Source: Shewanella subflava (GTDB lineage: Bacteria; Pseudomonadota; Gammaproteobacteria; Enterobacterales; Shewanellaceae). From it: DNA of 64,000 nucleotides. Positions 1 through 7,502 of the stretch are shown piece after piece; position 1 is the first letter of the stretch, and each line of letters begins with the position of its first letter. Made by a program: the position numbers and the translations under genes. The notes under the pieces are model-generated. The model had not been told where the DNA came from, made no database searches, and saw only the letters and a list, made by a program, of their open reading frames with translations. The stretch is taken from the NCBI RefSeq assembly GCF_025971955.1, contig NZ_JAPDMX010000033.1, positions 186,001 to 250,000 of the forward strand. Direction: 5' to 3'.

Positions 1-1359
1 TTAAACACCATTTTCCTTTGGGACTTCGAAGCCGTTCGTGCTCGTGCTGCTGAATTATATGACTCAAGTGCGGTAGGTGATTGTGGAAATGGTTTCTGTC
101 CATCTACCGATTACGCTAGCGATACCGACCGTTTTACTGAAGAAAAATCTAAATCTGCGTATATACAATATAACTATTTTGGTGAAATCGGCGACATGCC
201 ATTCGATGTTCACTTAGGTCTTCGTTACGAAAAAACCGATGTAGAATCAACCTCTGCAGTATCAGAGTACGGTAGTGCAACGTGGATAGCGGAAACAGAA
301 ATTGCAGTTAACCCAACAGGTGAGCGAATTTTCTTAACTGAAACGGGTGATTACGATTACTACCTACCCAATGTAAACTTCAATATTGAAGTTGTAGACG
401 ATGTTTATCTACGTGCTGCATACAGTGAAACCATTGGCCGCCCTGATTACACCTCTATTCAAGGCGGTACAGTGGTAGGCACATTAGCTAACCGTGGTGG
501 TGGTAGTGGTACTAAGGGTAACCCTGGTTTATTACCGCTAGAATCGACTAACTACGATGTCTCTGCGGAATGGTATTTTGCTGAAGGTAGCTACGCTTCT
601 GTAGGCTACTTCCGTAAAGATGTGACCAACTTCATCGACAATGGTGTCGTTGAATCAAACATTTATAACATTCCAGATCCATCACACAGTAAGTATGTCG
701 ATGAAGCAATCGCTGCGGGTCAAACAACGGCTATTGCTCAACGTCAGTGGATTTATGATAACTACGGCGCAACAGATCCAAACGTGACCATTAACCCTGC
801 TAACGGCAACATCGAAATTACCGGTAATCCAGGTGATGATGATTTACTGTTCTTAATCAATCAACCTACCAACGACAGCGAAAGCTCAGTGATTGATGGT
901 TGGGAATTTGCAGTGCAGCATTTCTTCGGTGAATCAGGTTTCGGTATGCAAGCTAACTACACCTTAGTGAATGCCGGTGACAGTTATGACAATGCAAACT
1001 TAAATCGCCCAGGTGATTTACCACAAAATGTTGAAGTTGGTATCAGTGATACTGCAAACATTGTGGCCATGTACGAAAACTACGGTGTTACCGCGCGTGT
1101 TGCATGGAACTGGCGTGATGAGTTCTTAAATGCAACGGGTAACAATACGGGTGCTAACCCTCAATATACCGAAGCATACTCGCAAGTTGACTTCAGCATT
1201 GGTTATGACATTCCTCAAGTTGAAGGCTTAACTGTGTTCATTGAAGGGTTGAACATTACCAATGAAACAACTCGCGTGCATGGTCGTGCAAATGAGCAAG
1301 TCCTTAACTACACCCAAACAGGTGCTCGTTATGGCTTAGGTGCGCGTTACACCTTCTAA
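1..1359 (+). CDS. TonB-dependent receptor, C-terminal part (5' truncated by window edge)
   Basis: The frame is open from base 1, so the visible 452 residues are the C-terminal part of a longer protein. The first in-frame ATG at 196 is internal. The sequence alternates aromatic and polar residues as in an outer-membrane beta-barrel, with NPGLLPLES and a Y-SVGYF-KDVTNF stretch typical of carbohydrate-type TonB-dependent receptors, and ends in a terminal Phe (GLGARYTF), the usual barrel-assembly signal. The family imports ligands such as oligosaccharides across the outer membrane using TonB-ExbBD energy. The plug domain lies outside the window. It sits upstream of and co-directional with the halogenase/SapC/cupin/GH3 genes but is separated from them by a strong hairpin terminator. 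The ligand is unknown; the GH3 neighbour suggests a glycan (inference). Confidence 0.93.
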   Translation, partial: LNTIFLWDFEAVRARAAELYDSSAVGDCGNGFCPSTDYASDTDRFTEEKSKSAYIQYNYFGEIGDMPFDVHLGLRYEKTDVESTSAVSEYGSATWIAETEIAVNPTGERIFLTETGDYDYYLPNVNFNIEVVDDVYLRAAYSETIGRPDYTSIQGGTVVGTLANRGGGSGTKGNPGLLPLESTNYDVSAEWYFAEGSYASVGYFRKDVTNFIDNGVVESNIYNIPDPSHSKYVDEAIAAGQTTAIAQRQWIYDNYGATDPNVTINPANGNIEITGNPGDDDLLFLINQPTNDSESSVIDGWEFAVQHFFGESGFGMQANYTLVNAGDSYDNANLNRPGDLPQNVEVGISDTANIVAMYENYGVTARVAWNWRDEFLNATGNNTGANPQYTEAYSQVDFSIGYDIPQVEGLTVFIEGLNITNETTRVHGRANEQVLNYTQTGARYGLGARYTF

Positions 1360-1365
1360 CAAATA

Positions 1366-1407
1366 GCTCATTCAATTCTGTCCAATTGAATGAGCCGCTT
1401 TTCCCTT
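1366..1407 (+). terminator. Rho-independent terminator after the TonB-dependent receptor
   Basis: A perfect 12-bp inverted repeat (GCTCATTCAATT at 1366-1377 and its complement at 1384-1395) with a 6-nt loop is followed by a pyrimidine-rich cgcttttcccttt tract. It lies six bases after the receptor stop codon. Confidence 0.75.
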
Positions 1408-1664
1408 TAGGTCGTTTGGGGTGGCCACAACCACCTCTTTTTTTACATGGATAATAAAACTCGGCAATAGGGATATTGCCTATTTTTTTAAATCAAAAAC
1501 AATCAAATTAACACTTGAAAGTGCTTACATTTTAATGAATTCTAAACTAACCCATGTTTTATCGTGCTTAGTGAGTACATTAACCTGTGAGTATTACAGC
1601 ACTATGCTGATGCCAACATAAGCACCAAAACAACATAACAAAGCAGTAACAGTAGGCAGAGTCG
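1408..1664. other. Intergenic leader of the halogenase cluster
   Basis: About 257 bases without a convincing gene. A 66-codon open frame at 1421-1621 lacks a ribosome-binding site and has biased, low-complexity composition. A near-palindrome CACTTGAAAGTG at 1512-1523 could be an operator for a sugar-responsive repressor, but nothing identifies the protein. The promoter of the halogenase operon presumably lies here; no clear -35/-10 pair was found. Confidence 0.4.
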
Positions 1665-3287
1665 ATGCAAAAAGCAGTAACCAAAATAGTCATAGTCGGT
1701 GGCGGCACCGCAGGTTGGATCACTGCCGGATTAATAGCAGCCGAACACAATGCTGATAATGGTCGTCTCTCCCCTTCACCTAAATTAGATATCACCTTGA
1801 TAGAATCTCCCGATGTACCCACTATTGGGGTTGGTGAAGGTACTTGGCCATCGATGCGCTCTACCCTACAAAAAATAGGCATCGATGAAACCACGTTTTT
1901 ATTGCAATGTGATGCTAGCTTCAAACAAGGTTCTCGTTTCATAGACTGGCAAGAAACCTCTAAACCGTCTACTACAAACAATATGCCTAATGGACAACAC
2001 AGTTACCTCCACCCTTTTAGCCTGCCTATTGGTGAACCTCAATTTGCTATCGCCCCTTTTTGGCTGCCACACAAAGCCCAGATAAGTTTTGCTGATGCTG
2101 TTTGCCAGCAAAATCAAGTCAGTCAACATGCATTGGCACCGAAACAAATTTCCACCTCAGAATACAGCTTTATCAACAATTACGGCTATCATTTGAACGC
2201 TGGTAAATTTAGTCAATTATTACAACAACATTGCACTAAAAATTTAGCGGTAAAGCATATTATCGACCACGTCACTGATATTGTTCTGGTGGATGAAACA
2301 ACACAAACTGACTTACCAAAGGGTGATATTAGCCATGTGCTAACCCAACAACAGGGTCAAATCCATGCCGATTTATTTATTGATTGCACGGGCGTCAAAT
2401 CTTTACTGCTGGGTGAAAAATTAGCCGTGCCTTTTATTAACCAAAAACATGTATTGTTTAATGACTCTGCACTGGCAATACAAGTCCCCTACGCCGAGGA
2501 TAATAGCCCGATTGCCTCTTGTACCCATTCAACGGCACAAACACACGGTTGGATTTGGGATATTGGCTTACCTAGCCGTCGTGGTGTTGGCCATGTTTAT
2601 TCATCATCACACACAAATGATGAGCAAGCTTTGCAACAACTTATGGCCTATCTTAAACCTGACTTAGGCGAAAAAGCGGCTGACATTTCGCCACGAAAAT
2701 TGAATATAGCCCCAGGACATCATCAGATTTGTTGGAAAAACAATTGTGTTGCTGTCGGAATGGCTGCAGGGTTTATTGAACCGCTTGAAGCTTCAGCTCT
2801 TGCACTTGTCGAATGGACAGCAAAAGCCGTTGCCACCCAATTACCGCCCACTCGTGGCACGATGGACACCATTGCCAAACGGGTTAATCAGCAATTTCAA
2901 CACCATTGGCAGCAAATTATTGAGTTTTTAAAGCTGCACTATGTGATAAGCAATAGAAGCGACAGTGACTATTGGCATGACCATAGAGCAGCGACTTCGA
3001 TACCAGATGCCTTGACAGAGCAACTAGCACTATGGCGACACCAAGCGCCCAGTCAGCATGATTTTATTTACCGCGAGATGCTATTTCCGGCGGCCAGTTA
3101 TCAATTTGTACTGTACGGAATGCAATTTGAAACCCAACCTCAGGCGCAGCTTAAACCGTCGATGAAACAACAAGCACAACAATTATTTACCGAAAACATC
3201 CAAAGAATCTCTCGTTTAAGGCAGGTATTGCCCACCAATAGGGCGTTGTTAAACCAACTAAAATTAAACGGTTTTTCAAAAATATAG
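1665..3287 (+). CDS. Flavin-dependent (tryptophan) halogenase family protein 1
   Basis: 540 residues, PF04820-type. The FAD-binding GGGTAGW lies at residues 12-18, followed by a GVGEGTWP motif near 55-62. K87 in DASFKQGSRF occupies the position of the lysine that forms the chloramine/hypohalous relay in PrnA and RebH. A DLFIDCTG dinucleotide-fold motif lies at about 236-243. The WxWxIP hallmark is altered to GWIWDIG (295-301). The usual EPLES segment reads EPLEA, so the Ser next to the catalytic Glu is Ala. No signal peptide, hence cytosolic. Characterised relatives use FADH2, O2 and halide to halogenate indoles. The substrate here is unknown, and the altered motifs make another redox reaction possible. 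First gene of the cassette; 71 bp precede the SapC gene. No flavin reductase is present in the window. Confidence 0.88.
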   Translation: MQKAVTKIVIVGGGTAGWITAGLIAAEHNADNGRLSPSPKLDITLIESPDVPTIGVGEGTWPSMRSTLQKIGIDETTFLLQCDASFKQGSRFIDWQETSKPSTTNNMPNGQHSYLHPFSLPIGEPQFAIAPFWLPHKAQISFADAVCQQNQVSQHALAPKQISTSEYSFINNYGYHLNAGKFSQLLQQHCTKNLAVKHIIDHVTDIVLVDETTQTDLPKGDISHVLTQQQGQIHADLFIDCTGVKSLLLGEKLAVPFINQKHVLFNDSALAIQVPYAEDNSPIASCTHSTAQTHGWIWDIGLPSRRGVGHVYSSSHTNDEQALQQLMAYLKPDLGEKAADISPRKLNIAPGHHQICWKNNCVAVGMAAGFIEPLEASALALVEWTAKAVATQLPPTRGTMDTIAKRVNQQFQHHWQQIIEFLKLHYVISNRSDSDYWHDHRAATSIPDALTEQLALWRHQAPSQHDFIYREMLFPAASYQFVLYGMQFETQPQAQLKPSMKQQAQQLFTENIQRISRLRQVLPTNRALLNQLKLNGFSKI

Positions 3288-3358
3288 TACTTAGGGCTTT
3301 AATGAATTAGAACAATAATCAAGCCTCAAATAACAATAAACATAAATAGGACAACAAC

Positions 3359-4090
3359 ATGACCCAACATGTATTACTGAATAGTGTGGAACACAAAGAC
3401 CTCAAAGTGATCACTGAACGCTCAGCAAAATACGGTGACAATTTATGGTATACGGTCACATTTCCACTTGAATTTCGTAGTGTGCAGGCTCACTACCCGA
3501 TCTTTTTCCACAAAGATGCAGCTACGGGTCAATTTTATGCTGTCGCATTATTCGGTTTTAGCAATGAAGATAACCTGTTTTTAACTGACAAGGGCTGGGA
3601 TGCCTCCTATGTGCCACTGACAATACGCCGCCAACCATTTCTAATCGGTAAACAAGTGGTGCGTGAAGATGGCATCGAGCAAGAACAGCATGTCATTCAT
3701 ATCGATATCGACCATCCTAGAGTCAATAAAGAGCAAGGTGAAGCTGTCTTTCACCCCTTCGGCGGCAATACCGATTATTTAGATGAAGTGGGTGATATGT
3801 TAGCTGCGATTCACCAAGGCTTGAATGATAGCAAGGTGTTTATTGATATATTGCTTGAACATGATCTATTGGAATCGTTTACCCTCGATATTGAATTAGA
3901 CAATGGTGAAAAACATCAAATGATCGGTTTTTACACCATCAATGAAGAAAAACTCAATATGCTTGAAGGCGCTGTGCTGGCCAAACTTCATCAACAAGGC
4001 TATTTGCAGGCCATTTATATGTCGATGGCGTCTCAATCTAATGTGCGCGGGTTACTTGATCGTAAAAACGCACAGCACAAAAATAGATAA
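3359..4090 (+). CDS. SapC family protein
   Basis: 243 residues matching the SapC family (PF07277): an N-terminal L.VEH.DLKV segment, then FPLEFRSVQAHYPIFF at about residues 36-51, a GFSNEDNLFL segment, and a C-terminal half with QEQHVIHIDIDHPRV and a final alpha/beta region (FTLDIELDNGEKHQMIGFYTINEEKL). The family is named after an S-layer-associated protein of Campylobacter, but its biochemical role is unknown. No signal peptide or membrane segment is seen, so a cytoplasmic location is likely. It is followed after five bases by the cupin_8 gene, so the two are probably translated together. SapC genes recurrently sit with halogenase-like genes and TonB receptors in marine and plant-associated Proteobacteria. 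Family assignment is firm, function unknown. Confidence 0.85.
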   Translation: MTQHVLLNSVEHKDLKVITERSAKYGDNLWYTVTFPLEFRSVQAHYPIFFHKDAATGQFYAVALFGFSNEDNLFLTDKGWDASYVPLTIRRQPFLIGKQVVREDGIEQEQHVIHIDIDHPRVNKEQGEAVFHPFGGNTDYLDEVGDMLAAIHQGLNDSKVFIDILLEHDLLESFTLDIELDNGEKHQMIGFYTINEEKLNMLEGAVLAKLHQQGYLQAIYMSMASQSNVRGLLDRKNAQHKNR

Positions 4091-4095
4091 GCATA

Positions 4096-5151
4096 ATGGC
4101 TACCCCGTTGCATAACCACACGCCCCCATTCGCTAACTCAGCGGTACAAAATTGCGTGCCTGAATATACTGATTGCACGCTTGATGAATTGTATCAACGA
4201 ATAGAAAGTGCCGATACACCTATGATTTTCAAAGGTCTTTGTCGTCACTTCCCACTGGTTCAAGCAGGACTTGAATCAACCAAAACCGCAATGGATTATT
4301 TGTTACAACATTACACGGGGCAACCTGTAACAGCCTATTATTTGCCACCAGAACAACAAGGCCGAGTATTTTACAACCAACAAATTGACGGTTTTAATTA
4401 TCAAGCAGGCCGGCTCGACTTAGCGCAAATATTTGAGCGTTTACAAGCTGAATCACTACACCAGACTCCTGCAAGTGTGTATATGGGCTCGACCAATATA
4501 CAACAATACTTCCCTAGCCTGTTTGCCGACAATTGCTTGCAGTTTTCACAGGTTAATCCAATGGCAAACATATGGTTAGGCAATCAAACTCGCGTGGCCG
4601 CACATTTCGATTTTCCGCACAATTTGGCCTGTAACATGGTCGGTAAACGCACATTTACCTTATTTCCACCAGAACAAATTGCCAATTTATATATTGGCCC
4701 GATGGTATTTGCGCCTGGCGGCCAAGAAATCAGCATGGTTAATTTTGACCAACCCGATTATGACAAATTCCCTAAATTCAAAGATGCCTTAGCGGCCTCT
4801 TTTACCGCAGCACTTGAACCCGGTGACGTGTTATTTATCCCAAGCATGTGGTGGCACCATGTACGGGGCGTTGAAGATTTTAATGTGCTCATTACCCATT
4901 GGTGGCGTGATACACCGGCATTTTTGGGACGCCCCAATAATGCCCTATTGCACAGTATGCTTAGCCTTAGATCATTACCCAAAGCGCAGCGCAAAGCCTG
5001 GAAAGCGTTATTTGACTATTACATTTTTGAGCACGATGACATTGATGAGAGCCATATCCCTGATAATGCCAAAGGCATGCTCACCAAACCGATTGATGAG
5101 TTAAACGCGCGCAAATTACGAGCTGATTTAACCAATAAATTAAAACGCTAA
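4096..5151 (+). CDS. JmjC/cupin_8-type Fe(II)/2-oxoglutarate oxygenase-like protein
   Basis: 351 residues. The double-stranded beta-helix of the cupin_8/JmjC group shows the metal motif HFD (H170, D172) in RVAAHFDFPHNL, a core segment VGKRTFTLFPPEQ (183-195) and a distal histidine in SMWWHHVRGV (H254 or H255). PGDVLFIPS just before it is a typical beta-helix turn. Relatives such as FIH hydroxylate amino-acid side chains of proteins using 2-oxoglutarate and O2. Whether this one modifies a protein, a peptide or a small molecule is not known. No signal peptide. It starts five bases after the SapC gene and 36 bp before the second halogenase gene. Together with DUF6445 the cassette carries two predicted Fe(II) oxygenases and two flavoenzymes. 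Confidence 0.85.
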   Translation: MATPLHNHTPPFANSAVQNCVPEYTDCTLDELYQRIESADTPMIFKGLCRHFPLVQAGLESTKTAMDYLLQHYTGQPVTAYYLPPEQQGRVFYNQQIDGFNYQAGRLDLAQIFERLQAESLHQTPASVYMGSTNIQQYFPSLFADNCLQFSQVNPMANIWLGNQTRVAAHFDFPHNLACNMVGKRTFTLFPPEQIANLYIGPMVFAPGGQEISMVNFDQPDYDKFPKFKDALAASFTAALEPGDVLFIPSMWWHHVRGVEDFNVLITHWWRDTPAFLGRPNNALLHSMLSLRSLPKAQRKAWKALFDYYIFEHDDIDESHIPDNAKGMLTKPIDELNARKLRADLTNKLKR

Positions 5152-5187
5152 CCGAATAAGAATAAATATACCCAAGAGGTAAACCGA

Positions 5188-6675
5188 ATGAAGACAGCAA
5201 TCAAAAAAGTGGTTATTGCCGGTGGCGGCACTGCAGGTTGGATGGCCGCTGCTGCGTTAACAAAGTTGATGGGCAAACACATTGACGTGGTATTAGTCGA
5301 ATCTGATGATATTGGCACTGTTGGCGTAGGGGAAGCCACCATTCCAACATTGCATATTTTTCACCGTCTATTAGGTTTAAAAGAACAAGACGTAATGGCA
5401 GCAACTAACGCCACCTTTAAGCTAGGCATTAATTTTGAAAACTGGCATGACGTAGGCAAGGATTACCTACACTCATTTGGCTTTTTAGGTAAAGACTGCT
5501 GGGCTTGTGGCTTTCAACACTTTTGGCTTAAAGGCAAGCAACAGGGTATGGTCAGCGAAATAGGCGACTACTGCACCGAACATCTCGCCGCTCGCCAAGG
5601 CCGGTTTGCCATATTACCCAATCAGGATTACAACCATGCATATCATATGGATGCCAGTCTCTATGCGAAGTTTTTACGTAAAATGGCTGAAGCGAATGGC
5701 CTGACTCGCATTGAAGGTAAAATTACTGATGTCCAGTTGCATGACCATAATGGCTATATCAAAGCGCTGCAACTTGATAATGGCGAATTAATTGAGGGTG
5801 ATTTATTCATTGATTGCACCGGATTTAGAGCCTTGCTGATAGAACAAACCTTAAATACAGGTTTTGATGATTGGAGCCATTACTTACCTTGCGATAGCGC
5901 AATTGCCGTACAAACAAAATCAGTCAATACCCCACTGGCTTATACCCGTTCAATTGCCCGTGAGTCGGGTTGGCAATGGCGAATTCCATTACAAAGCCGT
6001 ACCGGTAACGGTTTTGTATTTTGCAGTAAATATATGACAGATCAAGAAGCCATCGACACCTTAATGGCCAACATTGAAGGCGAGCCCCTAAATAAACCAA
6101 GAGTGATTAAATTCAAAACAGGAACACGTCGTCAACACTGGAATAAAAACTGTATTGCTGTAGGTTTATCATCAGGCTTTTTAGAACCGTTAGAATCCAC
6201 CAGCATTCATCTTATTCAACGCAGTATCGTGCGCTTAATGCAGCAGTTCCCTTCTCAGGGAATTGATCAAACGGATATCAACGAATTTAACCAACAAATC
6301 AAGTTAGAAATGGATAATATTCGCGACTTCATTATTTTACATTACAAAGTCACCGACCGCGAAGACAGCCGTTTTTGGCGTTACTGTAAGAACATGCCTA
6401 TACCAGCATCACTGCAACACCGCATCGATATGTTCAGCCAATCGGGTAAAGTGTACAAATACGGTAATGAATTATTTGGTGAAAGCTCTTGGATCCAAGT
6501 AATGATGGGCCAAGGGATCATGCCAAAAGAGTATCATCCGATTGTCGATATGATGGAAACTGAAGAGTTAGCCAGTTTTTTAAATAACATTAAATCGACA
6601 GCAAAACGTAAAGTAGAGACCTTGCCACCCCATTTCGATTTTATTAATCATTACTGTAAAGCAAACATAGTGTAA
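5188..6675 (+). CDS. Flavin-dependent tryptophan halogenase family protein 2
   Basis: 495 residues with the full canonical halogenase signature: GGGTAGW (12-18), GVGEATIP (46-53), catalytic-lysine motif NATFKLGINF with K78, FIDCTG near 207-212, GWQWRIP (261-267, the family WxWxIP), and FLEPLEST with E336-S337. Length is close to PrnA and RebH. Predicted reaction: FADH2 plus O2 gives flavin hydroperoxide, then HOX, which reaches the lysine through a tunnel and halogenates an electron-rich aromatic. Marine and Xanthomonas relatives such as BrvH prefer bromide and free indole in vitro, so free tryptophan need not be the substrate. Cytosolic. It is a diverged paralogue of the gene at 1665-3287. 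A ribosome-binding site AAGAGGT lies eight bases before ATG. Confidence 0.92.
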   Translation: MKTAIKKVVIAGGGTAGWMAAAALTKLMGKHIDVVLVESDDIGTVGVGEATIPTLHIFHRLLGLKEQDVMAATNATFKLGINFENWHDVGKDYLHSFGFLGKDCWACGFQHFWLKGKQQGMVSEIGDYCTEHLAARQGRFAILPNQDYNHAYHMDASLYAKFLRKMAEANGLTRIEGKITDVQLHDHNGYIKALQLDNGELIEGDLFIDCTGFRALLIEQTLNTGFDDWSHYLPCDSAIAVQTKSVNTPLAYTRSIARESGWQWRIPLQSRTGNGFVFCSKYMTDQEAIDTLMANIEGEPLNKPRVIKFKTGTRRQHWNKNCIAVGLSSGFLEPLESTSIHLIQRSIVRLMQQFPSQGIDQTDINEFNQQIKLEMDNIRDFIILHYKVTDREDSRFWRYCKNMPIPASLQHRIDMFSQSGKVYKYGNELFGESSWIQVMMGQGIMPKEYHPIVDMMETEELASFLNNIKSTAKRKVETLPPHFDFINHYCKANIV

Positions 6676-6728
6676 ACAGCGTTGACTGAACAATATGAAG
6701 TTAACCATAACTAACAAGGATAGAGACC

Positions 6729-7487
6729 ATGTCGTCCCAAACGACTCACTCGAATCATGTTAATCCTGTGCAAAATTCCACTGACAGTATTATCACTGTC
6801 AGTGGTTTCAAGCCGCAGGTTTGCTATATAGGGCAAGAGCAAACCCCCGTAATTATTATCGACAACTTTGCAGATGAACTATCCACTTTACTGGGTATTG
6901 CTCGTCAACAGGCGGTATTTACAAAAGATGATGGTTCCTACTATCCTGGTGTGAGGGCCCCACTGCCTCAGCGCTATGCCATTGAAGTGATAAATCAGGT
7001 ATTTCAGTTAATTTACGATGTCTATACGGTGCCACACCACTTGCGAATAAAACCGAAAATATTGTCATTTTCATTAATCAGCCAAGCCCCCGAAAGTTTA
7101 ATGCCTTTGCAGCGTTTGCCACATTTTGACACACCAGAGCCCTACTACTTTGCCATATTGCACTACCTCAACGAGGCTCCCCATGGCAATACGGCCTTTT
7201 TTAGACACAAAAATACGGGTTTTGAACGGGTGAATGAAGCCAGAATGGAGCATTACTTCACTTCAGCAAACGCATTTTTAACTGAAAATGCTAAAAACAC
7301 GCCAGAGTATTTTGTTCAAAGCGATCAACATTACGACATTTATCATCAAATTGAATACCAACCCAATCGCCTGGTGATTTACCCAGGCAACTTGCTGCAT
7401 TCAACCTTAGTGAATTTACACACAGATATTGATGATGATCCTAATACTGGTCGTCTCACTGCCAACATCTTTATTAATTTCAAATAA
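6729..7487 (+). CDS. DUF6445 family protein, putative Fe(II)/2-oxoglutarate dioxygenase fold
   Basis: 252 residues. It resembles the DUF6445 proteins found beside halogenase and SapC genes. A 2OG-oxygenase-like facial triad can be read: H132-x-D134 in LPHFDTPEP, H224 in PGNLLHSTLV, and R242 in TGRLTANIFIN placed where 2-oxoglutarate is normally bound. GNTAFFRHKNTG (153-164) resembles the substrate-strand region of prolyl-4-hydroxylase-like enzymes. No signal peptide. It lies 53 bp after halogenase 2 and 15 bp before the GH3 gene, so one operon is likely. The enzymatic reading is inference from motifs; the family itself is uncharacterised. Confidence 0.75.
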   Translation: MSSQTTHSNHVNPVQNSTDSIITVSGFKPQVCYIGQEQTPVIIIDNFADELSTLLGIARQQAVFTKDDGSYYPGVRAPLPQRYAIEVINQVFQLIYDVYTVPHHLRIKPKILSFSLISQAPESLMPLQRLPHFDTPEPYYFAILHYLNEAPHGNTAFFRHKNTGFERVNEARMEHYFTSANAFLTENAKNTPEYFVQSDQHYDIYHQIEYQPNRLVIYPGNLLHSTLVNLHTDIDDDPNTGRLTANIFINFK

Positions 7488-7502
7488 CATAAGGAACACG
7501 TT

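Noticed and set aside
1421-1621. 66-codon plus-strand frame between receptor and halogenase 1
   Set aside because: No ribosome-binding site, low-complexity amino acids, no domain; fits intergenic DNA with the expected promoter.
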